NCBI GenBank assembly: GCA_004369045.1
Contig: ML213531.1
Span: 122,483-186,482 of the forward strand
Length of the DNA: 64,000 nt
Origin: Heliocybe sulcata
Lineage: Eukaryota > Basidiomycota > Agaricomycetes > Gloeophyllales > Gloeophyllaceae
Direction: 5' to 3'
Shown here: positions 57,335 to 64,000 of the stretch, piece by piece
Position numbering within the stretch: position 1 is the first letter of the stretch
How the letters are laid out: every line of letters begins with the position of its first letter
Translations under genes and position numbers: made by a program
Notes under the pieces: model-generated
Seen by the model: only the letters and a program-made list of their open reading frames with translations
What the model was told of the DNA's origin: nothing
Database searches by the model: none

Positions 57335-59608
57335 CTATCTCCCATAACCCCTCCCACCATCTTCTTGCCTGGACCAACGTGGGTCACTACTTCTTCCATA
57401 ATTCCTTCCATCCCTACTATGCTGATACTGTCCCTGCCTCTGATCTTGATACTGATCATAAGGGTCTCCTCTACCTTGACCTTGATATGCTGGTTTGTTG
57501 TGGGCCTGGTATTGAGATGATGGATGTTGATTTTGTATAGAATGCTGAGGTACAGAAGAATTGATGGGGATACTGGTGGACTGTGAGGGAGAGAATTGAC
57601 TTGAAGCTTGAGCTCTATGTGATGCAGGTGCAGCTGGTGGTGACCTTCCCTGGCCAGCACCAAGTCTTGCTGACCTGATTGCTGCCAGCCTGTCTGGAGC
57701 AGCTGGTGGTGCTGGCAATCCACTTGGAGGCAAAGGGGAAGAGATTTTGGATGCTGCTGAAGGTCCAAGAATGGCATGACTGCCATTCCCAGGAGGGATT
57801 ATCTGTGGTGGAGGCACAGATTTTCCTGGTGGCCCAGAACCTGGAGTATCTTTACCTTCATCCTTAGCACTTGCCACCTTCTTCCCCTCAGGACCCTTCT
57901 GAGCCTTCTCTCCTCCACTTCTATCCTCAACCCTTCTCTTCCTCTTAGGGACATATGCCACCTTCCTACCTGCAGGTTCTCCATCTCCCTTCACATGGCT
58001 AGGCTTGATATCCCCAATAAAAGCCAGCATGGTCTTTATAACCATGTTATTCAGCCGGATATCCTTGTGCTCCTGTCGGACATGAATCCGCATATCACGG
58101 ATAACACGGGACAATTGGGGAAGAGATAAGCGATCCTTTTCACGGGAAATAAGCACAGCAATTGTCACAAACTCGACTGGAGCAATATTGGTAGGCTGCT
58201 TGAAACAGTTTGACAACTGCTTATCCTTTCCTAACTGGAGGAAGACGGAGAATGTCCGGTGCGCATCGTCCTGAGTCTCCTCGTCGAAACTCTCCTCCGT
58301 GGAGAGCCACTTCTCGATCTGAACTATGGTTCCTCCGGATTTGAGCTTGGGGAACTTCTCCATGTTGTAGAGCGCCTGGGCGAAGCACCGAAAGTCGGTA
58401 CCTCGCCCGCTATCCCATACCAGGGTTGACGAATTTCCAGTGAGGTCGCTGTAGGTGGCTAGGAGCTCCCGCACAAAGTCAGCCTTGGAGCTTGATATCG
58501 CTTGCAGTTTCTCTGAAAAGGGGTACGTCCGTATAACGCACGCGGAGACCTCTAGTGAACGTACCGGCGGGAGTCAGCGCCATCCCAAGCTGTACTCGCT
58601 GCTCGGTGATCAAGGTTAGATAGGAAGGCAATTACGAAGATGAAAGCTTACCTGGAATATCTCCCTTTCTTCATTTTCCAGCAAGCCGTCGTACTCTATA
58701 CACACGAGTTGAAGTCGAGACCATTCCTTACGGTATCGCTCGGGGAGCATCTTCCGAACCCGACGCGAAGTGGGATCGTCCTTGAACCAATACTTCTCAT
58801 TCGTCCAGCTAAATGAACGTAAATCGGTGCCTATTTTAGGAATGCGATGCCACCCACGGATCTTTGACTAGATGGAGAAGCGCCACGTCAGGGTCAGAAA
58901 AGTGACAGGGAGTTCTGTTAGACTCACACGGGATCTGGAATAATGCGAAGCAGAGTTCTATGTCAGCCGGAGGTTGGGTAAATCATTTCTCAGACGTACC
59001 AGACCGTCCATGAACCTGCTCCATGTATCAATATCCGCCGTCGAGATAGACTGACGCTGTCATGGCTCACTTTTGGATAGACGTCAGCCGCTGCTTCCCG
59101 TCTATACATGTCCTATGCTCCGTCCCTTCCTCGTCAACCTTCACCGCTACAGACGCACGGTTAGAAGAGCGTGGCACGACGGCGATGATTATATGAGACG
59201 CACCAAGGATAACAGGTGGGACGTAGTAATGTCTCATCAGGGAGTCAACGAGTGCGCTCTGCTTGTGCTCGGGCCATACCACCTCTAATAAAATAGAGGC
59301 CACATGAGCTGTCTTCCGTGACCGCAGAGTATAGTCCGAGAGCACTCACCGCGTTGATAATCCGGGTTCAGGTCAATGTCTCCATTGTGGATCTGTTCTT
59401 TTGTACATAGTGAGGGCTATAGCAGAATACACAAACGATATGTTTGGAATTCACCATACAACGATTGCGGAGTGTAATGTACGGTCCTCGGCTTCGACAG
59501 GACTTTCCGCATCTTCGCAGCTCCCGCCTTTCCTGACCGAGTTTGCGTCCTTTCATTGTCTTCGTCATCGTAGTCAAGATCAGTAAGGTCGGAGTCGTCG
59601 GTGCTCAT
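57335..59608 (-). CDS. DUF262 (ParB/GmrSD-like) domain protein
   Basis: Eukaryotic member of the DUF262 family; the bacterial relatives include nucleotide-dependent nucleases. The ATG at 59608 opens MSTDDSDLTDLDYDDEDNER. Exons then give TPQSLY|EQIHNGDIDLNPDYQR, WPEHKQSALVDSLMRHYYVP, PVIL|AVKVDEEGTEHRT and CIDGKQRLTSIQK|FMDG, where DGKQR is the family's DGxQR signature. It continues YWFKDDPTSRRVRKMLPERY, LQLVCIEYDGLLENEER and QRVQLGMALTPAEKL-type sequence into the last long exon (RELLATYSDLTGNSSTLVW). The C-terminal ~200 residues are Pro/Ser/Gln-rich, with a basic VPKRKRRVEDRSGG nuclear signal and RG/RGG-like repeats ending GGRGYGR at 57335. About 620 residues, eight or so exons. Divergent from MAD1, 136 bp apart. 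Cellular role in fungi unknown. Confidence 0.8.
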
Positions 59609-59744
59609 GTTGAACTGAGAGATTAAGTTGCGGTGGAAAGAGGTGACGGTTATGGCAAGAAGAAAGAGCGCGTTGTGGCTGAAGTCGCCGCAAACGCGAC
59701 TTTGCTTCCGCCCACCAAGGCTGGCCACAACCACAAACTTGAAC
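59609..59744. promoter_or_regulatory. 136-bp bidirectional promoter, DUF262 / MAD1
   Basis: Only 136 bp separate the two divergent start codons (59608 minus, 59745 plus). No TATA box is seen. An ACAACCACAAACTTG segment precedes MAD1. Confidence 0.6.
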
Positions 59745-62233
59745 ATGGACAATAGCAAGTTCGTAACGCCGGCGACGAGGTCGACTAGATTGCCTTCAGC
59801 AGTACGGTCGTCGGCTGTGAAACGGGACTCTTTGCAAGCCGAGCTGGAGCGGGGTGTGTGGCTTCATCGTTTCAACTTCCGTTATATTGACCGCTCACAG
59901 CATGGCTTACCACCTTCTGGATTGTCCATAGATCCGCAATACTCTACTGCGAAACGGCAACAACGGACTCAGGCTTTCACTTCTAATCTGGCACAGGCTT
60001 CGCTAGAGCGACAACTCGCAGCTGCGAAGACGGCAAAGACGGACTTGGAGAAGCGGTTACGGGAGAAGGACGTCACTATTGATGGTCTTGAGCGCGACCG
60101 CAGATGGCTTCATGAGCGATTGGAAGAGGAGAAGCAGGCTAAGGAACAGGAACTGGTGCTTCACGAGGAGGATAATGTGCGTTATGCTGGTTATCTTAAT
60201 GCTACGCCGTCGTACTGAGACTAGCGCTGGTCACGCAGCGGAAATTCGAGAATCAATTACGAACCCTTCGCACCTCGCACCGAAATCTCCAAGAGGAGCA
60301 CACAGACCTGAAAGAACAACATGACCAACTCTCCAGAACGACGTCGCTGACAATAGCCTCTCAGAAGACTCGCATCTCAACATTGGAGCGGCAGGTTGAA
60401 GCGCTTGAAGGGGAAGTGCAGGACCTACGACGGCTCGCTGATGAGCGGAGCCAGATCATCCAGGAGGTGCAGGACCGCTTCGAGGACCTTAGCGTGGCTC
60501 AAGAGAGCTTCTCGAGGGAGAGCCTGGACGAGGAGAACTGGTCTGTCATACGCGAGGAGCTGCATCGCCAGGTTGACTACATACGCACCCTTGAGTCGAC
60601 GAACACGAAGCTCACGCAGGAGGTGAACGCTTTGAGAGAACGGTATACCAGCGTTGAGGTGCTAAGAGAGGAGAAGAGGGGCTTGGAAGCTAAGCTAAGA
60701 GCATTGGAGCCTCTGCGAGAAAAGGTCGTGAGGTTGGAGGCCGAAGTCGAGGCTGCGCGTAAGGAACGCGAGGACTGGTGAGTTCTCTGGACTCCTTCAC
60801 CAGGCGTGCACTTTTGATGCTTTGTCCAGGGCCTCAAAGAATATCGCAGCCTCGCCGTCCCAGACACCCGTCACAGTCACTCAGAGTCTGTCTGCCCTCC
60901 GTATGGAGCACGCACGTCTGCTCGAAGAGCACGGAGCAACTGTGGCACTCTTGCATCAGCGCGAGAAAGCACTCGAGGAAGCCACTAGCCGCAATCACGA
61001 GCAAGAGGAGACTATTGACAAGCAGCAAGAAGAACGCCGGGTCCTCAAGGACATCGCCAATCGGCAGGAACAGAAAGCCATGCTCGCTGAGCGTGAAGTT
61101 GGTTTCCTCCAGGCTTTACTGGTGAGCAGGTTTGTTGTACTACTTTTCGGTGCAGCACCTGAGCTGCTCAAAGGCTAGCTACAATGCGGAGGAAACCGAG
61201 AAGGAAGGTCCGAAATTGGATGACGTATTGTCGCAGCGAGTGCAGCAGCTGGAATCTTTGCTGGCTGACTATAAGGCGAGGAACCAGGAGCTAGAGAAGG
61301 ATCGCCTTGAGGGCGGGGGCAGCCTCCGGTCATCTGATAATGGGCCGAGCAGGCAAGAACTACTGGAGGCTTTGCAGGCTGTCAAAGAACAACTGGCGCA
61401 AGCAGATAAAGGTGCGAGTGTGTCTGTCTTCGTTTCTGAGTCTTCTCAACAAGTCGCCCGGCCGTAGCCCTTGAGGACGCCCAGGCAGAACGCGACAAAC
61501 AGCTCGAGAAGATCGACGCGCTCGAGCAGACACTCTTCGAACTAGAAGGCGAGATCGGTGCCGGGCGCCACGTCCCTCCAGGAGCGCGTGTTCTCTCACT
61601 CAAAGAGAATCCCGAGCAGCAATGGTTCGACATGCGGCAGGAGGTCATGGACCGGCTGAAGAGTGAGAACGAAGCTCTCATTAACCGCTTGAAGGAGCTC
61701 GAGGAGAGCGGCGTCCAATCATCTGACGACGCTGAGAGACGCCAGGGCTTCGTCCCTCGCGAGAGCTGGGAAGCCGTGAATGAAGAAAAGCTAGAGCTGA
61801 GAGAGACGGTGAAGCAGAAGGAGAAGCGGCTGATGCGCCTGCAGGAGGTTTGCACCTTTGAATAAAGCACAACGTCGTCGTGGACTTACTTTGCGATGAA
61901 CAGGTCTTCCAAGCGAAGAGCCAAGAGTTCAAGGACGCCGTGGGCTCGCTGCTGGGCGTGAAGCTCTCGTTCTACCCGAACGGCCAGGTCCGCGTTACGT
62001 CGCAGTACGATGTCAACGCTTCGTTCGTGTTTCGGCCCGCCTCCAAGGAAGATGGCGGAGGCGCAGCGGAGATGCAGTTGGTTGCCCAAGGTGAGGGCGT
62101 GCCGGCAGATATTGAGGCGATGATACCGCACTGGGTTCAGGATGAACAGTGTATACCGGGTTTCCTATCAGGCGTGACGCTGACGTGCTATGACCGATGG
62201 AAGGAGAACAAAGACCAGGAGGCCCAGCAGTAG
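59745..62233 (+). CDS. mad1: Spindle assembly checkpoint protein MAD1
   Basis: Coiled-coil partner and kinetochore platform for MAD2. The ATG at 59745 opens MDNSKFVTPATRSTRLPS. After the first intron nearly the whole protein is coiled coil (ASLERQLAAAKTAKTDLEKR, ISTLERQVEALEGEVQDLRR, ELHRQVDYIRTLESTNTKLT). A MAD2-interaction motif is visible at 61587-61613: RVLSLKENP, with the same spacing as human KVLHMSLNP. Before the C-terminal domain comes KRLMRLQ|EVFQAKSQEFKDAV; the RLK that binds Bub1 in other species reads RLQ here. The globular C-terminal domain is SLLGVKLSFYPNGQVRVTSQ, FVFRPASK, FLSGVTLTCYDRWKENKD, with stop at 62233. About seven exons, near 720 residues, typical length. Intact. Confidence 0.9.
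61587..61613 (+). other. MAD2-interaction motif within MAD1
   Basis: Encodes RVLSLKENP, matching the basic-hydrophobic-hydrophobic-x5-Pro consensus of MAD2 ligands. Confidence 0.8.
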
Positions 62234-62421
62234 GCATCGTCTTATGTGCGATCAATAGCCACCTGTAGAACATATCTTTTAGTATGTACTATAACTGCTT
62301 GTGCCATTTCGACCAAAATATTCTCTTGCGCCTGAGTGATGACAGAGTTGTGGCTACGGAGTTGTGGCTACGGTGCATATCTCGGAGTAATACCAATGGG
62401 GGCACAACAGAAAGCGTGTAT

Positions 62422-63590
62422 CTAGAGCCACTGTTTACTGCCGAGGTGCGAGATGAACTGGCCAGACTTTTCTACCGTTAGATTGTCAATGACTTCCATC
62501 ATATGCCGAACAGACTCCTGCGGCGTCATGGGACCCTTCCAGTGCGGATACTTCTTCTGGAATCTCCCCGCCAGCTCCATCGTCTGCTGCATATCCTCCG
62601 GAGAAGCTATCGTTGCGATATAGACTGTCAGTCTGATTCATGACGAATGCAAGGGCACTCACGCTGTTCAGCTCCTGGCGGGGCCGTGCTGCTGGTGTCC
62701 ACCACCCCCGGGGTCAAAGCGAGGAACGCGATGCCGTCCTTCTTGTAGTCGACCGCATACTTCGCGACCGTCATGTTTGTTGCTGCCTTGGTTATAGCAT
62801 ACGGGGCGGTGGCTGTGACCTCGACTTCAAGGGTGGAGTCGAGGTCCGCCAGTCCGCTCGATATAGTGATCACTTTCTTGGCGGTACCCTTTTGGATTAA
62901 GGGCAGGAATGCGTTGGTAGTGAGGACGACCCCTACGACGTTGACCTCAAACTAATATCCGTAGTGTCAATGGACGCTAGCGAAGAGAATCAAATCTGAC
63001 CCACCGATTCCCTCAGGTCTCGCGCCAGTTCATCTTGAGCTTCTGGCGGGCTTAGTCAACACGTCATGTCAGTGCATGGGGCTGGCAGGAATATAACATA
63101 AGGTACGTACTATCCACGGATACCGCCTTGAGCACGTCCGGCAGGGACCAAAGCGGCATTGTTGATGAGCACGTCTAGCTTGCCTCCAGTAACGCGGGCC
63201 ACCTCGGCGGCAGCATCCTGCAATGCACGAGTGAATATATCAATGCCCTTTAACATAGCGTCCAGCTGAGCGTACAAGCAGAGCTTTAGAGTCCGTGATG
63301 TCAGCCTGGAGTACATGGACGTTCGGGCGGTTGATGTCTGCCAGCTTTGTGGCCGTGTTCTTGTTACGAACCAGCGCGAAGACCTGGTTCTCCGGATTGG
63401 AGCTCTGTTAAACGGCCCTCAGCACTCATATAAGAATGGTCGACAACTGCAGACAGAGCGTACCAGCTGATTGACGAATTCAAGCTGTCCGATTAGTTAT
63501 AGGACACTGGTTAGCATTGCGATTTCAAGGACTGCCTCATTTACTCACCCCGATTCCTCGGGAGGCTCCTGTAACGACGTAAAAAACCAT
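62422..63590 (-). CDS. Short-chain dehydrogenase/reductase (sniffer/carbonyl-reductase-like)
   Basis: NAD(P)H-dependent oxidoreductase of unknown substrate. The ATG at 63590 opens MVFYVVTGASRGIG, the TGxxxGxG cofactor loop, followed by FVNQ and SSNPENQVFALVRNKNTATK. Then come VHVLQADITD and KLDVLINNAALVP (NNA motif). Later: FEVNVVGVVLTTNAFLPLIQ, KVITISSGLAD with the catalytic Ser, and APYAITKAATNM with the Y-x3-K pair. The product-side segment GIAFLALTPGVVDT is followed by the C-terminal exon ending GQFISHLGSKQWL at 62422. About seven exons, 260-270 residues, classical SDR size. All catalytic residues present. Convergent with MAD1, 188 bp between stops. Confidence 0.9.
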
Positions 63591-64000
63591 TCTTATGGGG
63601 ATTAATGCTGTTTAAAAGGTGGAACTGTCGGAGGCCTCTTTTATATTCAGTCAGAATCGGGCGGCCGGTGCCGGCATATAGCGAATTTGCATACTCAGGT
63701 ACACGTCATCTCTTGGCAGCTCATCTTGGCTAACTTGTGGACAACTGCTCGCGATGTTAACTTGCAGTGCTTGAAGCTTGCAGCTGAAGCTTGACAGCTA
63801 AGTTTGTCAGATTCATGTTTGGAATATTGGCGATATCCAGTCGATGCCGGAGTCGCAATGCGCCGTACGCGAGCAGCTTTCAAGTAAAAACCAGCCCATC
63901 TTTGAAAGCCTTGATTGTGCGTAGACACAGCAGCACTTGTACTTGCCAGTGGAATCAAGGCTGAACGAAGGGCGCTCGGTTAGCATTACACAGCGCTCTT
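63591..64000. other. Upstream flank of the SDR gene, nothing recognised
   Basis: Contains a short repeated AGCTTGAAGCTTG-like stretch near 63770-63795 and no supported gene. Confidence 0.5.

Noticed and set aside
63695-63958. An 87-codon minus-strand frame at the window end
   Set aside because: No motif, no promoter or splice context, and biased repeats; it is probably chance.
1-64000. CRISPR arrays, bacterial operons or integron-like structure
   Set aside because: No regularly spaced short repeats were seen, and the gene structure is plainly eukaryotic with introns.

Overview
This window is a piece of a basidiomycete nuclear genome, most likely an Agaricomycete of the wood-decay type; the order (Polyporales-like) is inference. 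Genes are split by many short introns of about 50-60 nt with GTRNGT...YAG ends. The DNA transposon, F-box, DUF262-type and sugar-transporter genes are all common in that class. There is one 170-base assembly gap (29357-29526).

Layout. 1-10100: a multi-exon gene of an unrecognised family (called A here) is split by an 8240-bp CACTA-type DNA transposon (189-8428). The element has CACTG termini, a TTT target duplication, a Tnp2-type transposase and a convergent second gene. A companion gene (B) follows. 10805-13973: F-box gene on the minus strand. 14055-22820: gene-poor, with a small TA-flanked inverted-repeat element, an AT-rich island, a CCCH zinc-finger gene, a pair of ~220-bp direct repeats and a pyrimidine-rich block. 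22869-23553: MYND-finger gene. 24604-30272: a fuller copy of the unknown module, Y-A-B, on the minus strand. 30959-35454: divergent sugar transporter and GH51 arabinofuranosidase. 36492-37199: RCR-like membrane protein. 38253-41838: Msb1/Mug8-like polarity protein. 42741-44465: 14-TM-type MFS exporter. 45429-47044: NIF/FCP1-like phosphatase. 47005-50790: broken copies of the Y-A module and of the transporter tail. 52295-64000: a tidy core block with mitochondrial cyclophilin, a protein with five C-x4-C...C-x2-C knuckles, a DUF262 protein, the checkpoint protein MAD1 and a short-chain dehydrogenase.

How it fits together. The right half (31-42 kb and 52-64 kb) looks like a normal conserved gene neighbourhood. 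It contains a likely arabinose-use pair (transporter plus GH51 sharing a 379-bp promoter region) and a DUF262/MAD1 pair sharing 136 bp. The left half and 47-51 kb are rearranged accessory DNA. The same unknown module is present three times: A-B on plus at 1-10 kb, Y-A-B on minus at 24.6-30.3 kb, and a collapsed Y-A remnant on plus at 47-48 kb. Copies 2 and 3 also carry the promoter and first codons of the phosphatase gene. The module is the main candidate here for something undescribed; I do not recognise its proteins and assign no function.

Exon boundaries were placed by eye from splice consensus and reading frame, so gene ends are firmer than internal exon ends.
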